From contig NZ_RCZA01000010.1 in NCBI RefSeq assembly GCF_006438925.1, positions 186,001 through 250,000 on the forward strand: a stretch of 64,000 nucleotides of DNA, in the 5' to 3' direction. The stretch comes from Pseudomonas mandelii (GTDB lineage Bacteria; Pseudomonadota; Gammaproteobacteria; Pseudomonadales; Pseudomonadaceae). The notes below the pieces were generated by a model that saw nothing but the letters and a program-made list of their open reading frames with translations, was not told where the DNA came from and made no database searches. Positions within the stretch are counted from its first letter, which is position 1. The number at the start of each line of letters is the position of its first letter. The position numbers and the translations under genes were made by a program. Below are positions 35,190-43,095 of this stretch, in pieces.

Positions 35190-36325
35190 CACAAGTTACC
35201 TGCGGTCAACAGCGCCTTGAGCGGATGCCACCAAGGCGTGCGATACCCGGTATCGACCTTGACCGTGGCGCTGGTGCCCGAGAAAAGGGGCAGTGCGGGG
35301 TCCGCCTCATCAAGCTCGAGTCGGACCGGCACCCGCTGCACAACCTTGACCCAGTTGCCGGTCGCATTTTCCGGCGGCAGCAGGGCGAAGTCCGATCCGG
35401 CACCGGGGCTCATGCTGGTCACGTGGGCTTTGAAGACGCGATCAGGATACGTATCGATCCTGATGGTCGCTTCCTGGCCTGGACGCATGTGGGTCACGTC
35501 GGTTTCGCGGAAGTTGGCCTCTACCCAGATCTCGCGATCAGACAGCAAGGCAAAGGCTGGCGCGCCGTTATTCACATAGTTGCCAACCTGCAAATCGTCG
35601 ACCTTGGCCACGATGCCATCGTCCGGCGCATACACCGTCGCGTACGAGAGATACAGCTGCGCCTCGTCGAGCTGAGCCTTGGCCTCGCGAACCGTCGGGT
35701 GGCTATCGGCCTCGATGTTTGGGTTGCCGTTCAAGGCAACGACCGTGCTGGCGATCTGTTGTTCGACCGACGCAATTCGTTGCCGGGCAACTTTAAGGTC
35801 GGTGTCGGCGCGCTCGTAAATGGCGCGCGAGACGAACTCGGTCGCGACCAGCGCCTTCTTGCGGGCAAACTCCCGTTGGTCGAAATCGGCCGACTCTTTA
35901 GCCGATTGCAGTTCGGCCTGTTGCTGGCGGTAGCTGGCCTTGAGGCCATCGATGCGCAGCCGCGCGACGCTCAGCTGGGCTTGTGCACGGTCAACCGCGA
36001 TCTGCAGCGGTTTCGGGTCGATCCGAAACAGAATCTGGCCCTTGTGAACAGGCTGGTTGTCCTCGACGGCGATCTCGACGACTTGCCCGGAAATGCGCGC
36101 GTTGATCGATGCCTTCGCCACTCGGGCGTAAGCGTTATCGGTCGAAACAAAGGGCTCGCCCGCCACGTAGTGGGCGTACCCCACCGCAGCGAAAAGGAGA
36201 GGTAAACCCACCATCAGCACTGGCCGTAATTTCTCTTTAAACGGCTTTTTGATGGGCGAGTCAGACGGATTCGGCCCTGGATGCTCGAAGGTCTGTGTAG
36301 CTGGGATGTCAAACTGTTTAGTCAT
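35189..36325 (-). CDS. HlyD/EmrA membrane fusion protein
   Basis: A 378-residue periplasmic adaptor with one N-terminal membrane segment (about 35-57, LRPVLMVGLPLLFAAVGYA), a biotinyl-lipoyl half (INARISGQVVEIAVEDNQPV), an alpha-hairpin (about 105-190) and a beta-barrel (LQVGNYVNNGAPAFAL, DIWVEANFRETDV-like). It bridges the DHA2 pump and the outer-membrane channel. The start could be the ATG at 36325 or a GTG at 36337; the ATG is preferred because homologous N-termini begin there. It is first in the efflux operon. Confidence 0.88.
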   Translation of the reverse strand: MTKQFDIPATQTFEHPGPNPSDSPIKKPFKEKLRPVLMVGLPLLFAAVGYAHYVAGEPFVSTDNAYARVAKASINARISGQVVEIAVEDNQPVHKGQILFRIDPKPLQIAVDRAQAQLSVARLRIDGLKASYRQQQAELQSAKESADFDQREFARKKALVATEFVSRAIYERADTDLKVARQRIASVEQQIASTVVALNGNPNIEADSHPTVREAKAQLDEAQLYLSYATVYAPDDGIVAKVDDLQVGNYVNNGAPAFALLSDREIWVEANFRETDVTHMRPGQEATIRIDTYPDRVFKAHVTSMSPGAGSDFALLPPENATGNWVKVVQRVPVRLELDEADPALPLFSGTSATVKVDTGYRTPWWHPLKALLTAGNL

Positions 36326-36468
36326 GATCGGATACACCTATAACCGGGAAATAGGGCTAACACCCAAAAAAACAGCCATACCGTGCGCGGTCAGGAGGAT
36401 CGCTCCACCGCATCAATTTCGTCGCCGCAATACCCAGTTCGAGCTCCGCTACAACAAACCTGCAAACC

Positions 36469-36487
36469 AAGGAATTTCTGGTTCCTT
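36469..36487. promoter_or_regulatory. Candidate TetR operator between the efflux operon and tetR
   Basis: AAGGAATTTCTGGTTCCTT has 6 bp inverted arms (AAGGAA and TTCCTT) around 7 bases. It is in the 224 bp divergent gap, nearer to the TetR gene, the usual position for a TetR operator acting on both promoters. There is no direct evidence that the TetR protein binds here. Confidence 0.5.
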
Positions 36488-36549
36488 AATTTTGTGCGAT
36501 GATGTAAGAATATCGCCTGACCAACCTTCATTCAAGGATTTTGTACGAC

Positions 36550-37176
36550 ATGGCACAAAAAAAGATTACAGAGGCGAAAGGCCGCGGCCGCCCTCGTGCG
36601 TATGACCCGCAAACAGCGCTGCTGCAGGCGCTTGATGTTTTTTGGAGCACTGGATATTCCGGCGCTTCTCTCGATAGCATCGCCACGGCGGCCGGCATGA
36701 ATCGCCCAAGCCTCTATGCGGCATTCGGCGACAAGCACGCGCTCTATATCAAGGCGCTGGAGCAGTATTGGGAGTTTGCCGCTGCGGCCATGCAGGAGGC
36801 GCTGACGGACAACGAACTGACCTTGAGCCAGGCGTTGATGCGGTTTTATGAGGGACAGTTGTCGATCTACTTCTCGGGTGACGGCCAGCCGCGTGGTTGC
36901 TTTGCGATCGGTACGGCGACGACCGAAGCCGTCGAGGATGCTGAAATTCGAGACGTGCTGTCGGACCGGCTCAGCAGGCTCGATGCCGATCTCGAAACGC
37001 GTCTGCAAGCGGCCATCAGTTCCGGCGAGTTGAAAAGCGATGTCGACCCGGCCGCCCTTGCCGTACTTGCATCATCCCTGCTGCATAGCATTTCGATTCG
37101 TGCGCGGGCGGGCAAATCCCGCGCTGAATTGACCGAGCTTGCACGCAGTGCGGTCAACGTGATCTGCGGTGGGTGA
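36550..37176 (+). CDS. TetR family transcriptional regulator
   Basis: A 208-residue repressor with an N-terminal helix-turn-helix (about 20-65, DPQTALLQALDVFW and LDSIATAAGMNRPSLYAAFGDK), and a TetR_C-type all-helical ligand domain with RGCFAIGTATTEAV near the middle. It is divergent from the EmrAB/OMF operon and is its likely repressor. The ATG at 36550 is chosen; an upstream TTG at 36541 is less likely. Confidence 0.88.
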   Translation: MAQKKITEAKGRGRPRAYDPQTALLQALDVFWSTGYSGASLDSIATAAGMNRPSLYAAFGDKHALYIKALEQYWEFAAAAMQEALTDNELTLSQALMRFYEGQLSIYFSGDGQPRGCFAIGTATTEAVEDAEIRDVLSDRLSRLDADLETRLQAAISSGELKSDVDPAALAVLASSLLHSISIRARAGKSRAELTELARSAVNVICGG

Positions 37177-37184
37177 GGTTTACG

Positions 37185-37706
37185 GTGACTGAAGGACTCG
37201 ACGATATTCTTGCCGAACAGCTAGCCGTGATTTTTTGTGGCATCAATCCAGGCGTGACTGCCGCTGCCCAAGGCCATCATTTTGCGGGCAGGGGCAATCG
37301 CTTCTGGCGCACGCTGCATCTCGCCGGGTTTACGCCTGAGGAGGTGCGCCCGGAAAACGATCGGACGATCTTGCAGTATCAGTGTGGATTAACGGCCGTG
37401 GTGGAACGGCCGACGGCGCGAGCGGATCAGTTGTCTGCCCATGAATTCATCGCTGCCGCTGCGGACTTCGAACAAAAAATCGTGCGCTATGCGCCGCGCT
37501 TTGTGGCGTTTCTCGGTAAAGCAGCGTATTGCGCGCTATCCGGCCAACGAGATATTGCGTGGGGCCTTCAGTCGAAGACCTTCGGCAATGCCTCGGTATG
37601 GATCCTGCCCAATCCTAGCGGGCGAAATCGCGCGTTCACCCTTGATCAACTGGTGGGCGCGTACCGCCAACTCTATTTAGCAACAGGCGAGCAACCTCAC
37701 CCTTAA
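37185..37706 (+). CDS. mug: G:T/U mismatch-specific DNA glycosylase (Mug)
   Basis: A 173-residue uracil-DNA glycosylase family 2 enzyme. The catalytic motif FCGINPG (with N of NPG) and the C-terminal LPNPSGRNR loop are the two defining signatures. It removes uracil or ethenocytosine from mismatches. The GTG at 37185 has GAGG six bases upstream; a GTG at 37173 that overlaps the tetR stop is an alternative. It is convergent with the dienelactone hydrolase gene, overlapping by 4 bp at the stops. Confidence 0.9.
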   Translation: MTEGLDDILAEQLAVIFCGINPGVTAAAQGHHFAGRGNRFWRTLHLAGFTPEEVRPENDRTILQYQCGLTAVVERPTARADQLSAHEFIAAAADFEQKIVRYAPRFVAFLGKAAYCALSGQRDIAWGLQSKTFGNASVWILPNPSGRNRAFTLDQLVGAYRQLYLATGEQPHP

Positions 37707-38590
37707 GCCAGGTACCGCCGAAACCACCCCAGCGTCCGGTCCCAGGCCAGCTTGGCCGCGGCCTCGTCGTATCGAGGCGTGGAGTCGTTATGGAAACCGT
37801 GGTTGGCGCCGGGATAGATGTACGCCTCATAGGTCTTGCCCGCAGCTTTCAGTGCCTTCTCATAGGCGGGCCAGCCTTCGTTGATGCGGGTATCCAATTC
37901 GCCGTAGTGAAGCATCACCGGCGCCTTGATTCGGGCGACATCCTTGGACTCTGGCTGGCGGCCATAAAAAGACAGGGCAGCCCCCAGTTCCGGATAAGCC
38001 ACGGCCGCCGCATTGACGACGCCACCGCCATAGCAGAACCCGGTGATGCCGACTTTTCCGCTGGTCGCGTCATGCTTCATCAGCCACTCGATGGAGGCGA
38101 AAAAGTCATTCATGAGCTTTTCCGGGTCGACGGTCGCCTGCAGCTCCCTGCCTTTGTCATCGTTGCCGGGATAGCCGCCCACCGACGTCAGGCCATCAGG
38201 GGCGAGGGCGATGAAGCCTGCCTTGGCCACACGCCGCGCGACATCTTCGATGTAAGGGTTTAGCCCGCGATTTTCATGCACGACCACCACCGCCGGCACC
38301 TTGCCGGTGGCTTTCGCCGGGCGCACCAGATAGCCACGGACTTGCTCGTTGCCCTTGGGGGAGGGATAGGTGATGTATTCGGCAACAATGTCCGGGTCAG
38401 TAAATTCAACCTGCTCGGCGAGCGCATAATTCGGACTCAGTGCGGCGAGGAGCGCGCTGGCGGTCAAACCACCCAAGGTGAACAACGCCGCCCGATCCAG
38501 AAACTCTCGTCGGTTGATCTTGCCGTGGGCGTAGTAGTCGTACAGTTCGAGCAGTTCCGGAGCAAAGTCTTTCGCAGTGAGACGGGTCAT
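37703..38590 (-). CDS. Dienelactone hydrolase family protein with Tat-like signal
   Basis: A 295-residue alpha/beta hydrolase. The nucleophile is Cys in GITGFCYGGG, the Asp is in GELDTRIN and the His in GANHGFHND. The N-terminal NRREFLDRAALFTLGG with a hydrophobic run about 36-52 looks like a twin-arginine-type export signal. Dienelactone hydrolases open lactone rings in aromatic degradation, but no such pathway is adjacent, so the substrate is open. The ATG at 38590 begins the conserved protein; the upstream open frame shows no domain. Confidence 0.85.
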   Translation of the reverse strand: MTRLTAKDFAPELLELYDYYAHGKINRREFLDRAALFTLGGLTASALLAALSPNYALAEQVEFTDPDIVAEYITYPSPKGNEQVRGYLVRPAKATGKVPAVVVVHENRGLNPYIEDVARRVAKAGFIALAPDGLTSVGGYPGNDDKGRELQATVDPEKLMNDFFASIEWLMKHDATSGKVGITGFCYGGGVVNAAAVAYPELGAALSFYGRQPESKDVARIKAPVMLHYGELDTRINEGWPAYEKALKAAGKTYEAYIYPGANHGFHNDSTPRYDEAAAKLAWDRTLGWFRRYLA

Positions 38591-39140
38591 CTGTGCGCTT
38601 CCTCTTGAGCGGGTCGATAGCTCTGTTGGTTGGACAGGGTGGGCGATACCTATCGAGCGTAGCCGTTCACAAAAAAGAGGCCTCGCAGACTGGGTGAAAA
38701 CGCGAAGAGGGTGACTCAAGCAAACGCCCGAGATTGTTTGGGGCGCCTGCTTTTGGGTGAGGACGCGGCTGCCTGGAAATTACTGCTATCGATCGCTACA
38801 GCTCACCTACTGCCACGCTCTAATCGTCAGGCTGGTAGCTAAGTTTTCACACAATTTGTGGTTGTCGATTTTTTTGAAGTATTTGTTTTTACTAATTATG
38901 TAACTCTCAGTAAGTTTTCATAGGCTGCTGTTTTTTAAAGTTAACTGGACAGTCTGTGGCTTTAAGCGGGGAGGTCCAGATTTTTAGCTCTATTTGAACA
39001 TGTGTAGAATTATTTCAAAGATACAATATGAAACAAATAGTCGGTTGAATTGCAATGTAACGAAATTATAGAAGTATTCTGTTTTCTAACGAGAAAAGTT
39101 GATTTTTCTTACGTCGCGGGTAATCGTCTGAGGTCAAAAC
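38591..39140. other. AT-rich 550 bp intergenic region before the pap operon
   Basis: No credible gene is seen. The first 200 bases resemble the GC-rich surroundings; from about 38840 to 39120 the sequence becomes conspicuously AT-rich, with several T tracts. It marks the left boundary of the AT-richer pap operon and holds its probable promoter. No tRNA, integrase or direct-repeat boundary was seen. Confidence 0.6.
39045..39072 (+). promoter_or_regulatory. Candidate sigma70 promoter of the pap operon
   Basis: TTGAAT (39045-39050) and TATAGA (39067-39072) are separated by 16 bp, about 70 bp upstream of the first gene. An AGAAAA/TTTTCT inverted repeat around 39092-39109 lies between the promoter and the start codon and might bind a regulator. 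No regulator gene lies in the operon. Confidence 0.45.
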
Positions 39141-40574
39141 ATGGAGTTCGACGTCATTGTTGTAGGTGCAGGAGCAGTTGGCGGGTCAATCGCGTATGAG
39201 TTGTCCGCGCGTGGTTTAAATGTCTGTCGAGTTGGGGAGACTGATCGTACAAATGCAGCATCAAGGGCTGCCGGCGCGATGAATGGATGTTTCGGGGAGG
39301 TAACAAGCGGCCTACTGGCAAGTGATTTTGGTCGATTGAAATTAGACATGGACCGACAAGCTCAACACCTGTGGTCAAGTTGGGCGGAGCGTTTGGCAAT
39401 ATCTTCAGGTGATTCCAGTTCGTTGTTTACCGCGATTGGGACCCATGTGCTGCTCAACACCGCCGGCATGGATGAAGTGGACAGCGTTAACTACGACACC
39501 ATCGAGAGAACCCTTCGTGAGTATGGTGAGCCCTTCGAAATTGTTGATCCACGGAAAATGGAGTGGCTGAAACCCAACCATCTGGTTCGCCCTTTGCGTG
39601 GGCTGTACATACCAAACGAGCACTCCGTGAATTCTCATCTTTTGCTGGAGAAACTGGACTCTGCATTTGCCTCCGAGGGCGGCACTCTGAAAAATGAGAA
39701 CGCCCAACGCGTGTTGGTTGAGGGTGGGGTAGTCACCGGCATTGAGTTAAGCAATGGAGAGGTTCTATGGGCTAAAAAGGTTGTGATTGCGGCAGGCGTT
39801 CAATCTTTAGACCTGCTTAGTGATTTCGACGAGCTCGTAAAGAAAATTCCACCGTTGTTCAGTGGATATGGCGTTTCAATTCTCGTGAAAATGCCAAAAG
39901 GGGTTGAGTTGCCGAGTTCTGTCATACGGACGCCAAATCGTGCTTTTGCGTGCGGCTTGCACTGTGTCCCTCGTGGGGACGGCGTCCTGTATCTGGGAGC
40001 CACTAATATAATTTCCGAGCAGCCTAAACAACAGGCTCTCATATCGGATGTTCAGTTTTTGCTTGACTGTGCTGTTGATCAGTTGAACCTGGACCTTCAC
40101 GGCGCTGAAATCATTTCCATACAGGTTGGCAACAGACCAATACCGGCAGATGGTTTTCCATTGATTGGCGAGTGCGGCATCGAAGGTCTTTGGCTTGCAA
40201 CAGGCACCTACCGAGACGGCCTGCACCAATCACCATTGTTGGCGCGGTATATAGCTAACTGCTTGACCGATATAGAGACTCCCGATCTAGATCTCAGTCC
40301 TTTCAAACCTGTACGTGCTCCGCTATCTGGCTTTGCCCGCGAGAATACGGTCAGGGAAACGGTACAGCAGATGTTTGCCACAGGATATGAGTATCGTTGG
40401 GATATAAAACCTTACTGGTTTCCTTTGCTGGATGAAGGGCTGTCGCGCAATTACGAACAACTTATAAATGACTTGCACCCGTCGTTTACGCCTCCGCCGG
40501 AGTTAGTCGCATTCTCCTATCTGTATGAGTCAATTTTGAAAAGACTTTCGCAGTATTACAAGGAGTGGTCATGA
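39141..40574 (+). CDS. FAD-dependent oxidoreductase (DAO fold) of the pap cluster
   Basis: A 477-residue flavoprotein. The FAD motif FDVIVVGAGAVGGSIAYEL (3-21) and the C-terminal GTYRDGLHQSPLLARYIA are typical of the glycine oxidase/D-amino-acid-oxidase fold. About 100 residues follow that would not be part of a minimal DAO protein (ENTVRETVQQMF to the end), suggesting an added helical domain. It is the first gene of the operon and overlaps the methyltransferase gene by 4 bp. It could oxidise an amine or amino ketone intermediate, for example aromatising a dihydropyrazine, but this is a guess. The reading frame uses more AT-rich codons than the flanking genes. Confidence 0.78.
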   Translation: MEFDVIVVGAGAVGGSIAYELSARGLNVCRVGETDRTNAASRAAGAMNGCFGEVTSGLLASDFGRLKLDMDRQAQHLWSSWAERLAISSGDSSSLFTAIGTHVLLNTAGMDEVDSVNYDTIERTLREYGEPFEIVDPRKMEWLKPNHLVRPLRGLYIPNEHSVNSHLLLEKLDSAFASEGGTLKNENAQRVLVEGGVVTGIELSNGEVLWAKKVVIAAGVQSLDLLSDFDELVKKIPPLFSGYGVSILVKMPKGVELPSSVIRTPNRAFACGLHCVPRGDGVLYLGATNIISEQPKQQALISDVQFLLDCAVDQLNLDLHGAEIISIQVGNRPIPADGFPLIGECGIEGLWLATGTYRDGLHQSPLLARYIANCLTDIETPDLDLSPFKPVRAPLSGFARENTVRETVQQMFATGYEYRWDIKPYWFPLLDEGLSRNYEQLINDLHPSFTPPPELVAFSYLYESILKRLSQYYKEWS

Positions 40575-41422
40575 GTCTTACGGATCGTGAGTATCTTGCT
40601 ATTAGTCAAGCGCGGGCCATGTTGCAAGCGTCTGGTATCTGGGACTTGGAAGCAGATTTGAGTTGTCTTATAGATCGCTATATCGAACGGGTAGATAAAA
40701 GCCGTGCGCTCAATGAGTTTATGTTAGCGGTTAAAGAGCGCTGTAACCGAATTCCTCTCGGGCATATTGTTGGCATGGTGGAATTTGACGAAATGCCGCT
40801 GGTGGTCGGTAGCGGCGTGTTTATCCCCCGCCCTCACAGCCAAATCATTCACAAGTGGCTGGAGACCAGTGCTGCGCTGCGACCGGGAGCAAGTGTTCTC
40901 GATTTGTGTGCCGGAAGCGGCGCGATTGGCTTGGCGATCGCACGGCGCAGACCGGATCTGAAAGTGACATGTGTGGAGTTTGATGAGATAGCGATGCAGT
41001 ACCTCAAACGCAACATTGATCGACTGGCCTGCAAGGGGGGGCAGGTCAATCACTTGCAGGCAGACATTCGCGACAAACAGGCATTTACGCGATTCACAGA
41101 TCAGGTCGGTTTGATTGTCGCTAATCCTCCGTACGTCCCACAATCCCAAGAATTGTTGCCTGAGTGGAGCGATCACCATCCAAGGGAGTCGGTCTATTCC
41201 GGGGCCGATGGGCTTGAACTGATACGGCAAATCATCTCGCTCGCGAACCAGTTACTTAGTCGTGAAGGTTGGCTAGTCATTGAGCATGGCGAGGATCAGG
41301 CCAGAGCGGTGCGTGAACTGTTCAAGCAGAGTCAACTCACAAATACGCAAACTGTAATCGATAAGGACGCGTCTGACGCCTCGGGCAGCTCAGTAATGAC
41401 CATCGGATGCAAATCACATTGA
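40571..41422 (+). CDS. PrmC/HemK-like NPPY methyltransferase of the pap cluster
   Basis: A 283-residue SAM-dependent class I methyltransferase. The SAM motif is DLCAGSGAIGLA (111-122), the acidic ribose-binding region is VEFDE (135-139) and the catalytic NPPY is at 185-188, preceded by an N-terminal helical domain as in PrmC. NPPY enzymes methylate nitrogens conjugated to a planar system, such as glutamine amides or adenine N6, and the anilinic nitrogen of p-aminophenylalanine is chemically similar. Housekeeping PrmC usually lies beside prfA, not in such an operon, so an N-methylation of an aromatic amine is the best inference. The start at 40571 has AAGGAG upstream. Confidence 0.8.
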   Translation: MSLTDREYLAISQARAMLQASGIWDLEADLSCLIDRYIERVDKSRALNEFMLAVKERCNRIPLGHIVGMVEFDEMPLVVGSGVFIPRPHSQIIHKWLETSAALRPGASVLDLCAGSGAIGLAIARRRPDLKVTCVEFDEIAMQYLKRNIDRLACKGGQVNHLQADIRDKQAFTRFTDQVGLIVANPPYVPQSQELLPEWSDHHPRESVYSGADGLELIRQIISLANQLLSREGWLVIEHGEDQARAVRELFKQSQLTNTQTVIDKDASDASGSSVMTIGCKSH

Positions 41423-41444
41423 TTTTCAGAAAGGAGCTTTAGCT

Positions 41445-42716
41445 ATGGATGTGCAAACCAAACAAGACTGGATGAGCATTCGTCGCGGCAACACCACTGG
41501 TGCACTGGGGAAGGCTTACGAGGAAGGGCTTACAGGTTTTACCGTTGCGAGTCGTGTGGGTAAGCACATTACCTTGCAGGACGGAGGTACATTCACAGAG
41601 TTTGTTTCCTGTTCGTACTTGGGCTTGGAAACCCACTCTGCATTGATCGATGCCGCACACCTGGCTATGGAAACTTCCGGACTGCACCTGTCGTCTTCTC
41701 GAAGTGCAATGCGCCCAAGTTACCTGCCTCAACTGGAAGAGTTGCTTGCTCAGATTTACAGAGGTTGCGGCGTTGCGGTGTTTACTTCTACCAGCAGTGT
41801 CCATTTAGGTGTTTTACCGTTGCTGGGGAGTGGTTCGTTGAGTGGGTATCCGGTCAAAAAACGAATCCACTGGCTGATGGACAAAACCGCCCATGCTTCG
41901 ATGCAGGTGCTTAGGGGGATTTTGGAGCAGTTCGGACCTGTTTCTAGAGTTGAGTCCACCAGCCAGGAATCAATGACCACAGCGCTGAAAGTTTGCACCG
42001 ACAAAGGTGAAACTCCTGTGCTCTTGATCGATGGAATTGGTTCGATGAGTGGACTTGTACCCATCGCCGAGCTCTCTCGGCAGCTAGAGTCGGCACAGGG
42101 ATACCTATACGTAGACGATGCTCATGGTATTTCGATCGTCGGACGTCATGGTGCGGGATATGCCTTTTCAGCGGTTGATCACTCATTACCTGCAAATATT
42201 ATTCTGGCAGGGTCTCTCTCCAAGGCCTTTGGTGGCGCGGGTGGTTTTGTCGTGGTTTCAAATCCACGGGATATTGACGTCATCCGAACCCTGGCGAATC
42301 CGCTGATATTTGGTCATTCCATTATGGTACCCATGTTGGCGGCGAACGTTGCCTCGGCGAAAATCCATCTCAGTGAAGAGATCGATATGCTGCAACGGCG
42401 ACTTTGGGAAAATGTCGCACTTTTAGACTCCCTCACCGACAACCAGTTGCTCAATGCAGGTATCCAGTCACCCGTCAGAGGAGCCTTCTTTGAAACAGAG
42501 GAGGCCGGCTTGCAGGCTGCGAGAACCCTGCGTGATCAAGGCATGCTGCTCTTTCCTGTGTTTTACCCAATCATTGCCAAAGGCAAAGCGATGCTGCGTT
42601 TTGCAATTTCAGCAGACCACAGTGGCAAAGACATCAAGTTATTGGGGGCAGCTCTCGGGGTGATGACGAGCAAGGGGTTATGTACGCCGGCTATCAACGA
42701 GTGGGACCACGCCTGA
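41445..42716 (+). CDS. Alpha-oxoamine synthase (PLP) of the pap cluster
   Basis: A 423-residue fold-type I PLP enzyme of the alpha-oxoamine synthase family (BioF, KBL, CqsA). The PLP lysine is K260 in GSLSKAFGGAGG, with DDAHGIS about 20-40 residues earlier (Asp for the pyridine nitrogen, His stacking), and CSYLGLETHSALIDAA near the N-terminus. Family members condense an amino acid with an acyl-CoA or acyl-ACP with loss of CO2, giving an alpha-amino ketone. In this operon the amino acid is presumably p-aminophenylalanine and the acyl donor acetyl-CoA or similar. Two such amino ketones condense spontaneously to a pyrazine. Substrate is inferred. Confidence 0.83.
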   Translation: MDVQTKQDWMSIRRGNTTGALGKAYEEGLTGFTVASRVGKHITLQDGGTFTEFVSCSYLGLETHSALIDAAHLAMETSGLHLSSSRSAMRPSYLPQLEELLAQIYRGCGVAVFTSTSSVHLGVLPLLGSGSLSGYPVKKRIHWLMDKTAHASMQVLRGILEQFGPVSRVESTSQESMTTALKVCTDKGETPVLLIDGIGSMSGLVPIAELSRQLESAQGYLYVDDAHGISIVGRHGAGYAFSAVDHSLPANIILAGSLSKAFGGAGGFVVVSNPRDIDVIRTLANPLIFGHSIMVPMLAANVASAKIHLSEEIDMLQRRLWENVALLDSLTDNQLLNAGIQSPVRGAFFETEEAGLQAARTLRDQGMLLFPVFYPIIAKGKAMLRFAISADHSGKDIKLLGAALGVMTSKGLCTPAINEWDHA

Positions 42717-42759
42717 CTGGCGACTCTTTTCCAGATATTGGCTAACGGAGGTGCAAAAG

Positions 42760-43095
42760 ATGAAACAACAGGGACAGTTATCACAGACAGGCACGTCTAA
42801 CATTTTGCAGCCGCAGCGGGAGCGGCTTGATTCGATAAATTTGCAAGTCGTCGACCTGCTTTCTGAGCGAATGAAAGTGTGCATGGACATTGCCGAACTC
42901 AAAGCCGTCCATGGCATTGCGATGATGCAACCCGGACGAATTTCCTACGTGCTCGATATGATTAAGACTAGATCGGAAGCGGTAGGATTGAGGCCGGAAT
43001 ACACCGAGTCGATATTCAAATTGATTATAGAAGAGACGTGTATTCAGGAAGACGTCCTGATCAATCAGTGCTTGGCCTCGGGGCGACACTCATGA
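42760..43095 (+). CDS. papB: 4-amino-4-deoxychorismate mutase (chorismate mutase type II)
   Basis: A 111-residue AroQ-class mutase. The helix ERLDSINLQVVDLLSERMKV and the pattern IAELKAVHG with a later R in PGRISYVLDMI are the usual active-site segments. In a cluster with an aminodeoxychorismate synthase this enzyme converts 4-amino-4-deoxychorismate to 4-amino-4-deoxyprephenate. The ATG at 42760 has GGAGG at 7 bp, preferred over a GTG three codons earlier. It overlaps papA by 4 bp (ATGA). Confidence 0.85.
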   Translation: MKQQGQLSQTGTSNILQPQRERLDSINLQVVDLLSERMKVCMDIAELKAVHGIAMMQPGRISYVLDMIKTRSEAVGLRPEYTESIFKLIIEETCIQEDVLINQCLASGRHS

